From CAVPJC01 sp963705155 (lineage in GTDB: Bacteria; Chloroflexota; Anaerolineae; Anaerolineales; UBA4823): 64,000 bases of DNA. The position numbers and the translations under genes are program-made. The notes below the pieces were generated by a model, which was given only the letters and a program-made list of their open reading frames with translations, searched no databases and was not told the DNA's origin. The stretch spans positions 124,001 through 188,000 of the forward strand of contig CAVPJC010000024.1 in the NCBI GenBank assembly GCA_963705155.1, in the 5' to 3' direction. Below, in pieces: positions 45,948 to 55,499 of this stretch (positions are counted from its first letter, which is position 1; every line of letters starts with the position of its first letter).

Positions 45948-47999
45948 ATGGCAAAAGAAAAATACCGGGTGAAGGTGCCAACGCTGGCAGACTGGCGGGC
46001 TATGGTGAAATGCCAGGAGGCCTGTCCGGTTTACACCAACTCACGCGGGTATGTAACTGCAGTGGCCCGCGGCGAGTTGGAACTGGGTTTCGAGATTTCT
46101 CACGATCCAAATCCACTCTCTACCATCTGCGGGCGCATTTGCGGCGCGCCGTGTGAAACTGCATGCCGGAGAGGGGTGATCGGTCCGGATTTTGAACCGA
46201 TCGCCATCCGCCCGTTGAAACGCATCCTTACCGAACGATACGGGCCGGAGGCCGGGCAGCGCCTGCCCGGGGTAAATCTGGCAGCGCCTGGTGAAACCGC
46301 GTTTATTTCTCTGGATGACATCCCGGGAGGCGATTACATGGCTCCGCCCCCGGAAAGGCGGGTAATGCCTGGTGAGGGCAGCCAGAGCCAATATTCCAGA
46401 GTGCGCTGGTCACGCGAAAAACTGAAAGAACTGGCAGCCACCGGTGGCCGCAAAACTGGTAAAGTCGCCGTGATTGGGGCCGGTCCGGCCAGCCTGACCG
46501 TGGCGCACGATCTGGCGCAGCTGGGGCACCAGGTGGTAATTTTTGAAAGCGGCCCTAAAACCGGCGGTATGATGCGCTATGGTGTCCCGGTGTACCGCAT
46601 CGACCAGCAGGCTATGGATGCTGAAATCAATTCCATCCTGCAGTTGGGGGTAGAGATTCGTTTCAACACGCCCATTGGAAGAGATATCACCCTGGCAGAC
46701 CTGCGCCGCGATTACGACGCCGTATTCCTTGGAATTGGCCTGATGGAAGGTCGTAAATTGAATGTCGATGGCGCCGATCTCGATGGCGTCATCACGGCAG
46801 TCGACCTGCTTTTGAACTACAACCTGGGGTACAAAGTTGAGCTGGGCAAACGGGTCATCGTTGTGGGTGGCGGCGATGTCGCCATGGACGCTGCCCGTAC
46901 GGCCCTGCGCCTGGGTCAGGCTTCCGCTGAGCAGAAAGCCGCCCTGGGTGAAACCGAAGCGCGCAGTGAGGAAGAGTCGGATGCGGTGCATGCCGCCCTG
47001 GATGTGGCCCGCACCGCCCTGCGCCTGGGCGTTGCCAGTGTCGAAATGATTGCGCTGGAATCTTGGGACGAGCTGCCCGCCTCCCGATTTGAAATCGAGG
47101 AAGCCCTTGAAGAGGGAATTACCGTCAATCCACGCCTGGGTCCCAATCGCGTGATCGGCCAGGCAGGGCGCGTGACGGGGCTCGAAGTGATTGAGGTGGA
47201 ATCGGTCTTCGATGAAAACCGCCGGTTCAGCCCAAAATTCCGCCCGGGTACTGAAAGGATGATGGAGTGCGATACGGTCATCCTGGCGATTGGCCAGCGC
47301 GCCAACCTGGAAGCGCTGGGCGGCGCAGATGATGTGATCATCTCGCCGCGCGGCCTGCTGCAGGTCAACCCGGATACCGGCCAGACAACCGCAGCGGATG
47401 TGTTCGCCGGCGGCGACGTGGCTTATGGCCCGCGCCTGATCATCAGCGCTGTGCGCGACGGGCACATTGCCGCTCTCGGGATCGACCAGCGCATCCAGAC
47501 CCGCACTTTCAAGATCGAGACGGTCAGCCACTGGACCAATCTGCCAGGGCACACGATGTTCAAAGATTGGACCAAAAAACCGCGCACCCGGGTGCCCAAC
47601 CTGCCGGTGGACCGCCGCACCGGTGTCTCAGTGATCGAGCTGGGATACTCGGTGGAAGAGGGCGCTGAGCAGGGCTCGCGCTGTCTGGAATGCAGTGTCA
47701 ACACCATTTTTGATGGCACCAAGTGCATTCTGTGCAATGGCTGTGTGGATGTGTGCCCGTGGGATTGCTTGAAAATTGTGCGCATTGACGAGATGGTGGG
47801 TGATGAAACCCTGCAAAAAGTGGTGGAAACGCAGCTCGGCGCACCGATTGAAACCTGGGCACAGGAGCAGGTGCCAACTGTGGCCGCCATGCTGAAAGAT
47901 GACCAGGCATGCACCCGCTGTGCATTGTGCGCCAGGCGCTGTCCCACAGGGGCTATCACCATGGAAGCATTCCGGTTTGAGGAAAGCATATCCTATTGA
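45948..47999 (+). CDS. GltD-like FAD/NAD(P)-binding oxidoreductase with iron-sulfur domains
   Basis: A 683-aa flavoprotein from the ATG at 45948 (AGGAG upstream). N-terminal Fe-S helical domain with CQEACPVYT and ICGRICGAPCETACRRG (residues 20-80). FAD site VIGAGPASLTVAHDLAQLG near residue 175. Second Rossmann site VIVVGGGDVAMDAARTALRL near 305. VFAGGDVAYGPRLIISAV near 487. The C-terminus has ferredoxin-like clusters CILCNGCVDVCPWDC and CTRCALCARRCPTGA. This resembles the small subunit of glutamate synthase and related NAD(P)H:acceptor reductases, with no glutamate synthase large subunit nearby. The position beside cytochrome b suggests feeding electrons into the quinone/bc chain (inference). 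Confidence 0.82.
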   Translation: MAKEKYRVKVPTLADWRAMVKCQEACPVYTNSRGYVTAVARGELELGFEISHDPNPLSTICGRICGAPCETACRRGVIGPDFEPIAIRPLKRILTERYGPEAGQRLPGVNLAAPGETAFISLDDIPGGDYMAPPPERRVMPGEGSQSQYSRVRWSREKLKELAATGGRKTGKVAVIGAGPASLTVAHDLAQLGHQVVIFESGPKTGGMMRYGVPVYRIDQQAMDAEINSILQLGVEIRFNTPIGRDITLADLRRDYDAVFLGIGLMEGRKLNVDGADLDGVITAVDLLLNYNLGYKVELGKRVIVVGGGDVAMDAARTALRLGQASAEQKAALGETEARSEEESDAVHAALDVARTALRLGVASVEMIALESWDELPASRFEIEEALEEGITVNPRLGPNRVIGQAGRVTGLEVIEVESVFDENRRFSPKFRPGTERMMECDTVILAIGQRANLEALGGADDVIISPRGLLQVNPDTGQTTAADVFAGGDVAYGPRLIISAVRDGHIAALGIDQRIQTRTFKIETVSHWTNLPGHTMFKDWTKKPRTRVPNLPVDRRTGVSVIELGYSVEEGAEQGSRCLECSVNTIFDGTKCILCNGCVDVCPWDCLKIVRIDEMVGDETLQKVVETQLGAPIETWAQEQVPTVAAMLKDDQACTRCALCARRCPTGAITMEAFRFEESISY

Positions 48000-48077
48000 G
48001 GCGCTTCGATGGTTGATCTCTGGTTGCGTGCTGGATCATCCCACAAATAATCAGCAACCACCACCCAAGAAGGAGAT

Positions 48078-48809
48078 ATGTATGTCAATTTAAAACATTT
48101 CATCACAAACTCGCGTGTGTGGCGGTCCTTCTTCCGTCACGGCTGGCCCGATAATCCGCTGGATCGCTCTCTGGTGATGACCACCAATCTATTCTTTCAT
48201 TTGCACCCTGTGAAAGTGAACCGGAAAAGCTTGAAAGCCACCTACTCTTTCGGGTTGGGTGTGATTTCTGCGATTGCCTTCCTGGAACTGGCCATCACCG
48301 GGCTGCTGTTGATGTTTTATTATGCACCGACGGTAGAACGGGCTTATACCTATATCATCACCTTGCAGACCATGGTGCCTTTTGGCCAGCTGTTGCGCAA
48401 CCTGCATCGCTGGGGGGCGCATCTGATGGTGCTGGTGGTGGTGCTGCACATGGTGCGTGTGTTCTATACCGGCGCCTACAAACCCCCGCGCGAATTTAAC
48501 TGGATGGTGGGTGTGGCCCTGCTGATCTTGACCCTGGGGGCCAGTTTCACCGGTTACCTGCTGCCCTGGGATCAGCTGGCTTTCTGGGCGATCACCGTTG
48601 GCACCAGTGTGGCGGCCTACGAGCCCACGCTGGGTTCCACGGTCAAGTCCTTTTTATTGGGCGGCCCGGAAGTAGGCCAGGAAGCGCTCACACGCTTTTA
48701 TGCCCTCCATATCATGCTGATCCCAATGGGGATGGCCCTGCTGATTTCACTGCACCTCTGGCGCGTGCGCAAAGATGGCGGTTTGGCTGCAAATGATCTC
48801 CAGGATTAG
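48078..48809 (+). CDS. Cytochrome b, N-terminal half (b6-like)
   Basis: A 243-aa membrane protein with four hydrophobic segments and both haem-ligand His pairs: HRWGAHLMVLVVVLH (about residues 114-128) and HIMLIPMGMALLISLH (about 212-227). GYLLPWDQLAFWA near residue 157 is the conserved quinol-site loop. With the next gene it forms a split cytochrome b as in b6f and many Gram-positive bc complexes. It starts after AAGGAGAT. Confidence 0.9.
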   Translation: MYVNLKHFITNSRVWRSFFRHGWPDNPLDRSLVMTTNLFFHLHPVKVNRKSLKATYSFGLGVISAIAFLELAITGLLLMFYYAPTVERAYTYIITLQTMVPFGQLLRNLHRWGAHLMVLVVVLHMVRVFYTGAYKPPREFNWMVGVALLILTLGASFTGYLLPWDQLAFWAITVGTSVAAYEPTLGSTVKSFLLGGPEVGQEALTRFYALHIMLIPMGMALLISLHLWRVRKDGGLAANDLQD

Positions 48810-48826
48810 GAGAAAGGGACAGGCTT

Positions 48827-49594
48827 ATGGCAGACTTACCTGACAACGAGGCTTTTTCGAAATCTTCAAAAAAGACCTATTCACTGGTCGAGCTGGTTCA
48901 TCGCTCTCCAAGCATGCTGGTGGATCACGGACCAGACAACACGGTGTTTGCCTTTCCGGTTGTGGCCCTGATCGAAGCGCTGCTTGCGCTGGGGGTGGTG
49001 GTGGTTCTCCTGGCGATGTCGCTGGCTGTGAATGCTCCGCTGGAGGAGATCGCCAACCCGAACCAGACCACCGATCCGGCCAAGGCGCCCTGGTATTTTA
49101 TGGGGTTGCAGGAAATGTTGGAACATGGCCACCCGACTTTGATGGCTGTGGCGATGCCAACCCTGATGGTGTTGTTCGTTATTGCGATCCCTTATATCGA
49201 CAATTCGCGCCAGGGATCAGGACGATGGTTTACCTCGGCGCGTGGCAAACGCGTGACCCTGTTGACGGCCATTTATGCCGTTATCATCATGCCTGCATTC
49301 ATCCTGATGGATAATTTCTTCCCGCCCCGCGAGCTGCTGCGCGGCGTCGTCCCGGATCTGGTAGCCCAGGCAGTAATCCCCGGGGCGATCATGACCCTGA
49401 TTGTGGGACTGCCGCTGCTCGTGGTGCTGCGTTCAAAACCCACCGCACGGGAGATCGTGCTGGTGTTGTTCACTCTGCTGATCGTGTCCGCGGTCATATT
49501 CACCCTCACCGGGTTCCTCTTCCGCGGCCCGGGCTTTGAGTTGTTCCTGCCCTGGGATATGCCAGGTGGGTACAACCCCTTTAATAATTTGTAG
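48827..49594 (+). CDS. Cytochrome b, C-terminal half (subunit IV-like)
   Basis: A 255-aa protein with about five membrane segments. DPAKAPWYFMGLQEMLEHGH near residue 84 takes the place of the PEWY quinol-site region, with Pro-Trp-Tyr kept but no PEWY order. It is longer than cyanobacterial subunit IV (about 160 aa), with extra C-terminal helices. A gap of 17 bases follows the cytochrome b half, and the Rieske gene comes directly after. Confidence 0.88.
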   Translation: MADLPDNEAFSKSSKKTYSLVELVHRSPSMLVDHGPDNTVFAFPVVALIEALLALGVVVVLLAMSLAVNAPLEEIANPNQTTDPAKAPWYFMGLQEMLEHGHPTLMAVAMPTLMVLFVIAIPYIDNSRQGSGRWFTSARGKRVTLLTAIYAVIIMPAFILMDNFFPPRELLRGVVPDLVAQAVIPGAIMTLIVGLPLLVVLRSKPTAREIVLVLFTLLIVSAVIFTLTGFLFRGPGFELFLPWDMPGGYNPFNNL

Positions 49595-49607
49595 GAGGCG
49601 ATGGAGC

Positions 49608-50105
49608 ATGCCTGCGAAAATGACCGGAACTACATCCAAAAAATCTGTCTCGCGCCGCCAGTTCCTGGGGATTGCCTGGGGTGGATCGGTGGCGCTTTTG
49701 TTTGCCCAGACTGCGGTAGCGCTGATCAACTTCCTCAAGCCGGTATCCGGCAGCGGGTTCGGGGGATCGATCTACGCCGGGAAGGTGGAAGAATTTGCCA
49801 TCGACAGCGTAAACCGTATCCTTGCTGGGCGTTTCTTCATCTCGCGCACGCAGGATGGCATCCTTGCTCTCTGGCAGAAATGCACGCATCTGGGCTGCGC
49901 TGTGCCCTGGGTGGAAGAAGAAGGCCAATTTCACTGCCCGTGCCATGGTTCGCTCTTTAATAAGCTCGGCGAGGTGACGGGCGGGCCGGCGCCTCGCCCG
50001 ATGGACACGTTCCCTGTCACCATCAAGAGCGGGGAGGTGTGGGTTGATACCGGCAAGCCAACCGAGCGGAACCGGTTCGATCCATCTCAGATCACGGGCG
50101 CATGA
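49608..50105 (+). CDS. Rieske iron-sulfur protein
   Basis: A 165-aa protein. RRQFLGIAWGGSVALLFAQ (residues 14-32) is a Tat-like signal or anchor. The 2Fe-2S motifs are CTHLGC and CPCHGS (residues about 90-115), and GPAPRPMDTFPV follows as usual. GGAGGCG precedes the ATG at 49608. It transfers electrons from quinol to cytochrome c. Confidence 0.92.
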   Translation: MPAKMTGTTSKKSVSRRQFLGIAWGGSVALLFAQTAVALINFLKPVSGSGFGGSIYAGKVEEFAIDSVNRILAGRFFISRTQDGILALWQKCTHLGCAVPWVEEEGQFHCPCHGSLFNKLGEVTGGPAPRPMDTFPVTIKSGEVWVDTGKPTERNRFDPSQITGA

Positions 50106-50116
50106 GGGAGGCATTT

Positions 50117-51265
50117 ATGGAGAGCAAAAAAGAGAATTACACGTCTTATGCTGCCATCGGCCTGCTTCTGACATTGCTGTTGGTTGCCGGTGTCATGCTT
50201 TACTCGGCCGGCGAAAAAACACGTCTTACCGAGGCGGCAGCAGCCTTTACCGATGAACGCGTGCAGCGCGGGCGCAGCGTATATAACGACCAGTGTGTAT
50301 CCTGCCATGGCGCGCAAGGCGAGGGCGGCATCGGACCGGCATTGAACGACCGCAAGGTTTTGAAGAACACGCTCGATATGGTGTTTTTCTCGATTATCCG
50401 GTCGGGAGTGCCGAATACGCAGATGCCTGCCTGGAGCGTGGATTTTGGCGGCCCGCTGACCGATGAGGATGTGCGCGATGTGGTTGCTTTCGTGCGCGCC
50501 TGGGAACCCACCGCGCCCGAGATTGCCCCCATCGTCTTCGAGCCAGATGCAGGCCGGGGTGCGCTGCTGTTCTCCAGCACCTGCGCCATCTGTCACGGCG
50601 AAAACGGTTCAGGCACCGACAAAGCTCCGAAGATCAACGATCCACAGCGGTTGGCGAGTTTTGCCGATGACTGGTACCGGGGCGTGATCCGCAGTGGTCG
50701 CCCGGCAAAAGGCATGCCCACCTGGGGCACGGTGCTGGCGCCGAACCAGATTGAAGACCTGATCGCCCTGGTTGGGGCTTGGCGTGCAGGCTCCCAGGTC
50801 AAACCAGAATTCTCAATCACAGGTTTGTTGGAAAACGCGATTTTCTCGCTGGAAAACCAGGATGCTGCCAGCGTGGCCCTGCAGGTGGAGCGCAGCCTGG
50901 GTGTGGCCCAGGGTGTGGGGTTGGAAGTGCTGCGCAACGCAGCTGTCCAGCTTCAATCTGGCGACAACACCGGCGCCCTGGCTACTTTGCAGGCACTCAA
51001 AGAGCAGTGGCCGCTCGGTGATGCTACATCCGGCGCGGTGGTGTACAGCACGTACTGTGCACCCTGTCATGGCGCAGATGGCCAGGGCGGCATCGGCAAG
51101 GTCATGCAGCCCAATGAATTTATCCAGGCCAATACCAACCAGCAGCTGGTTGATTTCCTCATGGTTGGCCGGCCTGGAACCGCCATGGCTGGTTTCAAAA
51201 GCCGCCTGACCGATGCAGAAACTGCCGATGTGATTACATTCCTGCGCTTGTGGCAGCCAAAATAA
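50117..51265 (+). CDS. Three-haem membrane-anchored cytochrome c
   Basis: About 382 aa from the ATG at 50117 (GGGAGG upstream; an alternative ATG at 50102 overlaps the Rieske stop). One N-terminal membrane anchor (YAAIGLLLTLLLVAGVMLYS) and three class I cytochrome c domains with CVSCH, CAICH and CAPCH. Met ligands are likely in TQMPAWS, KGMPTW and TAMAGF. A linker near residues 240-300 separates the second and third haem domains. It should be the electron outlet of the complex and ends the operon at a strong terminator. Confidence 0.88.
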   Translation: MESKKENYTSYAAIGLLLTLLLVAGVMLYSAGEKTRLTEAAAAFTDERVQRGRSVYNDQCVSCHGAQGEGGIGPALNDRKVLKNTLDMVFFSIIRSGVPNTQMPAWSVDFGGPLTDEDVRDVVAFVRAWEPTAPEIAPIVFEPDAGRGALLFSSTCAICHGENGSGTDKAPKINDPQRLASFADDWYRGVIRSGRPAKGMPTWGTVLAPNQIEDLIALVGAWRAGSQVKPEFSITGLLENAIFSLENQDAASVALQVERSLGVAQGVGLEVLRNAAVQLQSGDNTGALATLQALKEQWPLGDATSGAVVYSTYCAPCHGADGQGGIGKVMQPNEFIQANTNQQLVDFLMVGRPGTAMAGFKSRLTDAETADVITFLRLWQPK

Positions 51266-51280
51266 CGCCCAATTAATTGA

Positions 51281-51320
51281 GATAACCGGACGGTCACGAT
51301 CTCCGTCCGGTTATCTTTTT
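51281..51320 (+). terminator. Strong intrinsic terminator of the respiratory operon
   Basis: Perfect 13-bp stem GATAACCGGACGG/CCGTCCGGTTATC, 9-base loop, TTTTTG tail. Confidence 0.9.
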
Positions 51321-51336
51321 GTTTAAAGCCGACCTG

Positions 51337-53240
51337 TCACGGCTTTTTCTTGGGTTTATCGGGTTTGGGGTTTAGCTGGGCTTCGATCTGCCCCCAACCC
51401 ATGCCCGAAGTACGCATGGCAAAGATTTCGGCAACGGGTTTCCCCGTCTGCAGGCTCAGGCTGTAAGCGTGCTCGATCTCGCCGAAGCCAAAGCCACGAC
51501 AGAACCACCCCATGATCTCTTCATACGACACACCAAACTGGGCAGCCAGCCGGGTCCCGGTGGGGTGCACGTTGGGAGAAGGGCAGCTGCGGTCATTCTT
51601 TACGGGTGGGGTGCCAGTTACGGTCGCCGTAGCAGTCGGAGTGGTTGCCTGTGGGGGTATGACTTCTGTTGTGGGTGTGCCGGTAGGTGTCAGGCTGGGA
51701 GTAAGGGTGGGCGTAGGCGTGGTCTTAGCGAGCATTTGTTTGATTTGCCCCCAGCCCAGGCCGGAGGCCCGCAGGGCAAAGACCTGTTCCACAGGCATGC
51801 CATACTGCCGGCTCAGGCCATACGCCAGATCGATCTCGCCAAAGCCATTGCCCTTGCAGAACCAACCCATGATCTCCTCATAGGGAACTGTGTAACGGTT
51901 TGCCAGCTCCTGCCCTTTGGGCTGAGGATCGGCGCCGGTGCAGTTGACAAACACGGTCGGGGTGACGGTTGCGGTGTTATCTGCGCTGGGTGCAAGCGCG
52001 GGGGGTTCCTCGGTGAGGGCTTCGATCTCGAGAGCCTGCCAGTCGCCGTTATCCAGCACAATGAATACAACTTTTACCGGCATGCCATTTGCCAGGAAGC
52101 TATCCAATTCGGTATCTGAATTGACGTGAATGGATATGCCGCTCACCTGCCAGATCTCTCCCTGCATAATTTCAAGAATACCTGTAAAGGTAGCCTTTTC
52201 TGCGGTGTTTTGAACGGGTATGATCTGATCTGCGACGCGCTCGCCGTTGATAATGCGCCCCTGCACCTCAACCTCCGACCCGGGAAGCGAGCTGGTGCTG
52301 GTGACAGGGCTAAGGCGGAAATCTACCCCGTTGACCAATCCGGTCTCCTGCGCGGGAAGAGCCAGTTTTCCGCGCAGGCTGAACTGGTAAGCGGGTTGTT
52401 CAGGCAGCTGGCCCGGAAGGGCATAGGTGGCCTGTCCGGCAGCCAGGAAAACTTGCGTTTCTTGACCGCTGACCAGGATTTTGCCGGTTTCGACAGCAAA
52501 ACGGGCTTCCCCACTCTCTTCCACGGCAACCTCAAACTGAGTGCCGCGCACACTGGCGGTGCCCGAGGGGGTCACCACCTGGTAGGTGCTGTTAGCGCCG
52601 CGCAGCGGCACCACACTGTGTGTGGTTTTCCCGGCTTGCTGGGTCAGGATGAGAGCCAACGATTTGGTCCAGCTGCCCTTCAGCTTGCTGATGGTAACCT
52701 GGCTGTTGGGAGCCAGTGTTCGCGCGAGCCTTCAAAAAAGACCAGGGAGACGGATGAATCACCTGCGGTGCGGATGCTCTGGCCTGTGCGTATCTGGGCG
52801 CCATCCGCGGCAGCAGACCAATCGTTCGAAAGGGGTCCGGAAGCCACCTGGATGGAACCGGTAACATCGACCAGCGTCGCCAGGCGTGCGCTGCGCGGTC
52901 CGGCAAACCACAGACCCAGAGCGATAAAAGTGAAAATGGCAAACATAATAATGAAAGCGGCGCCTGAAAGCCCGGCTGCCAGGGTGAGGCGCATCCAGGG
53001 CCAGGCAGGTTGCGAAGCTGCCGGCTGGCGGAGGGGAAGTCGTTCTTTTTGGAAAGCAGGCACCGCAGATGCCTTCATGCTGGGATGGGGCATCTCATGC
53101 AGGGATGTGCTCAAGCGCAGAAGCGAAGCCAGCTCGCTGGCATGGTCAGGAAGGTCTTGCAGCACTTTATCCAGGGGCTGGCCATTTTCCAGCGCCTCGA
53201 GTTTGGTTTGTAATAATTGATCCATATCAGACATTTTCAA
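51337..53240 (-). CDS. FecR-type (anti-sigma-like) membrane protein with doubled C-terminal domain (one frameshift)
   Basis: Read across a frame change near 52720, about 630 aa. Residues 1-45 (LLQTKLEALENGQPLDKVLQ) resemble the N-terminal region of DUF5667/anti-sigma proteins. One membrane segment follows at about 85-112, then a FecR domain (VDVTGSIQVASG, GQSIRTAGDSSVSLVF, VVTPSGTASVRGTQFEV), a DUF5666-like beta region, and two copies of a 55-aa domain (EEIMGWFCKGNGFGEIDLAY and EEIMGWFCRGFGFGEIEHAY) joined by a Thr/Pro-rich linker. The start overlaps the stop of the sigma-factor gene by 14 bases, so it is probably its regulator. Confidence 0.78.
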
Positions 53241-53781
53241 TCTCCCAGTGGTAGAGGATCTCCCGGAGGGCAGCCAGGCCGCGGCGTTGGAGAGCTTTGA
53301 TCGAATCTTCGCTCTTATGCAAAGTGCGCGCCACCTGCGAAAGCGGAAGTCCGTTGATGAAGCGCAGAACGATCACATCGCGCTGGGTTTCATTCAGTTG
53401 GTTCAGAGCCTGGACCAGCACCTGGTTATCGAAGCGTTTATCATTCCTGAAGTCGACGCTATGCTGGTCAACAGGCGGAGTGTCATCCAGGCTGACGTGA
53501 TTTTGGGTGCTCATTTTGCGGTAGTGGTCAATGGCCAGGTTGCGTGCAATTTGAAAAAGCCAGGCCTCAAAAGAAACATTCTGGGGCTGGTAACTGGAGA
53601 TGGCGCGCAGCACGCGCAGGAAGACCTCAGAGGTGAGATCTTCGGCTGTCTGTTGGTCGCCAACCCGGTAGAACAGGTAACGGAATACGCTTTGGTGATA
53701 ACGCCTGTAGAGCTCACTGATCACACTCGTATCGCCTTTCTGAGCACGGATGATCTTATCGGGTGTAAGGGCTTCTATCAT
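53227..53781 (-). CDS. ECF-type RNA polymerase sigma factor
   Basis: A 184-aa sigma-70-family factor with region 2 (ISELYRRYHQSVFRYLFYRV, AEDLTSEVFLRVLRA, FEAWLFQIARNLAIDHYRK) and region 4 (LNETQRDVIVLRFINGLPLS, QVARTLHKSEDSIKALQRRG). The ATG at 53781 (MIEALTPDKIIRAQKG) fits the family; an in-frame start at 53898 would add 39 non-family residues. Paired with the downstream FecR-type protein. The signal it answers to is unknown. Confidence 0.9.
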   Translation of the reverse strand: MIEALTPDKIIRAQKGDTSVISELYRRYHQSVFRYLFYRVGDQQTAEDLTSEVFLRVLRAISSYQPQNVSFEAWLFQIARNLAIDHYRKMSTQNHVSLDDTPPVDQHSVDFRNDKRFDNQVLVQALNQLNETQRDVIVLRFINGLPLSQVARTLHKSEDSIKALQRRGLAALREILYHWEIENV

Positions 53782-54031
53782 TTTTATTTTGTACCAATCA
53801 TATTTTCCAGACCGGTCAAGGACTGCTCTTCTTGGCTGATTATTTGTTGCTATGATGATTAACGTAAGAAGAGGCCTAAATGAGTCGTCAATCTGCAAAC
53901 CTTAACCAAGCCTTAACTCCCCCGGGGGAAATGCTCCTGTTTGATTTGATGGTGAAAATTCGACGATGAACATGCCGAAAGGAAACATTATCGGGGTAAA
54001 ATTAGGTCAGATTTAGGGAAGAGGAGTCGAT

Positions 54032-54754
54032 ATGAATTTTAAGGAGCTGGCTGCCCGATCCGCGTTGCAGTACGTCCATAGCGGTATGACCCTGGGCCTG
54101 GGGACCGGTTCAACAACAGCTTATTTCATCGACTTACTGGGGGAACGGATCCAGGCCGGCGGACTGAAGGATATCCGCGCTGTGCCCACTTCGGAGGCCA
54201 GCGCTGCACGCGCCCGGCAGCTGGGAATTCCACTGGTGACGTTAGGCGAGTGCTGGCGGGTACAGCCGCCGCCTCATCTGGATTTGGCTGTGGATGGCGC
54301 AGACGAGGTTGATCCCCAGATCAACTTGATCAAAGGCCTGGGGCGCGCCCTGCTGCGGGAAAAGGTTGTGGTGGTTCACGCCCGGCGTTTTATCGTGATT
54401 GTGGAAGAGACCAAACTTGTGCCGCGCCTGGGGACCAGGGGACCGCTGCCGGTGGAGATCCTTCCTTTTGAGGCGGAAGCGCATATTGCCTGGCTAAATT
54501 CACTCGGCTGCCGTGCGGAACTCTGGCGGGAAGATGACGGCCACCCGGCAGTGACCGATAATGGCAACTTCCTGGTGCGCTGTTGGTTTGACGGCGGTAT
54601 CCCGGATGTGCGCCTGCTCGACCGGCGGCTGGCAGATCGCCCCGGAATCATTGAACACGGGCTCTTCCTGGATCTGGCAACCGAGGTCGTTGCGGCGGGG
54701 GTCGATGGGGTGCGTGTGCTTACACGGCCTGTTGGGATCATACAGGGATTATGA
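54032..54754 (+). CDS. rpiA: Ribose-5-phosphate isomerase A
   Basis: A 240-aa enzyme that converts ribose-5-phosphate and ribulose-5-phosphate (pentose phosphate pathway). LGLGTGSTTAYFI (residues 20-32), VDGADEVDPQINLIKGLGRA (about 87-106, with catalytic acids), and VVEETKLVPRLG-like IVEETKLVPRLG are present, then TDNGNFLVRC. Stop overlaps the rpe start as ATGA. Confidence 0.94.
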   Translation: MNFKELAARSALQYVHSGMTLGLGTGSTTAYFIDLLGERIQAGGLKDIRAVPTSEASAARARQLGIPLVTLGECWRVQPPPHLDLAVDGADEVDPQINLIKGLGRALLREKVVVVHARRFIVIVEETKLVPRLGTRGPLPVEILPFEAEAHIAWLNSLGCRAELWREDDGHPAVTDNGNFLVRCWFDGGIPDVRLLDRRLADRPGIIEHGLFLDLATEVVAAGVDGVRVLTRPVGIIQGL

Positions 54755-55431
54755 TGGTCAAGATTGCAGCATCCATCCTCTCAGCAGATTTTTCACACCT
54801 GGGCGCGCAGGTGCAGCAGGCCATTCAGGGCGGCGCGGATTACATTCATGTGGATGTTATGGACGGTCAATTTGTCCCCAACATCACCATTGGACCTCCG
54901 GTCGTGGCTGCCATCCATCCCTTAACAAACCGGAGTGGAGCGATCCTGGACGTGCATTTGATGGTTGAAACGCCTGAACGAATGATCCCTGCTTTTGTGC
55001 AGGCCGGCGCCCAGATCATCACCGTTCATGTGGAAGCTTGCCTGCATTTGCATCGCACCATCCAGATGATCAAGGAACTGGGTGTAAAAGCCGGCGTGAC
55101 ATTGAACCCTGCCACAGGATTGCACACCCTGGAAGAAATTCTTCCAGATGTCAACCAGGTGTTGATTATGTCGGTCAATCCGGGTTTTGGAGGCCAATCT
55201 TTTATTCCCTCCAGCCTGGATAAAATTACCCGGTTGCGCACGATGCTGGATGAACGCAACCTGCATCAGGTGGATATCGAGGTGGATGGCGGTTTGAAAC
55301 CGGAGAATGCTCTGAGCGTGGTGATGGCTGGAGCCAATATTTTGGTGATAGGTTCGGCTATATTTAATCAGCAAGCCAGCATTGCAGAGAACATCGCTGC
55401 ATTCCGGCGCAGTCTGTCTGTGGCTGGATAA
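54751..55431 (+). CDS. rpe: Ribulose-phosphate 3-epimerase
   Basis: A 226-aa TIM-barrel enzyme interconverting ribulose-5-phosphate and xylulose-5-phosphate. Motifs KIAASILSADFSHLG, YIHVDVMDGQFVPNITIGPP, HLMVETPERMI, ITVHVEA, VLIMSVNPGFGGQSFIP and EVDGGLKPENA are intact. It starts at 54751 (or the second ATG at 54754), translationally coupled to rpiA. Confidence 0.95.
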   Translation: MMVKIAASILSADFSHLGAQVQQAIQGGADYIHVDVMDGQFVPNITIGPPVVAAIHPLTNRSGAILDVHLMVETPERMIPAFVQAGAQIITVHVEACLHLHRTIQMIKELGVKAGVTLNPATGLHTLEEILPDVNQVLIMSVNPGFGGQSFIPSSLDKITRLRTMLDERNLHQVDIEVDGGLKPENALSVVMAGANILVIGSAIFNQQASIAENIAAFRRSLSVAG

Positions 55432-55499
55432 GGACTTCGGCAAACCCGGTCTTTATCCTTTTTCGAGCATGTGGTATATTCAGGGCGCAGGAGGGCTCC

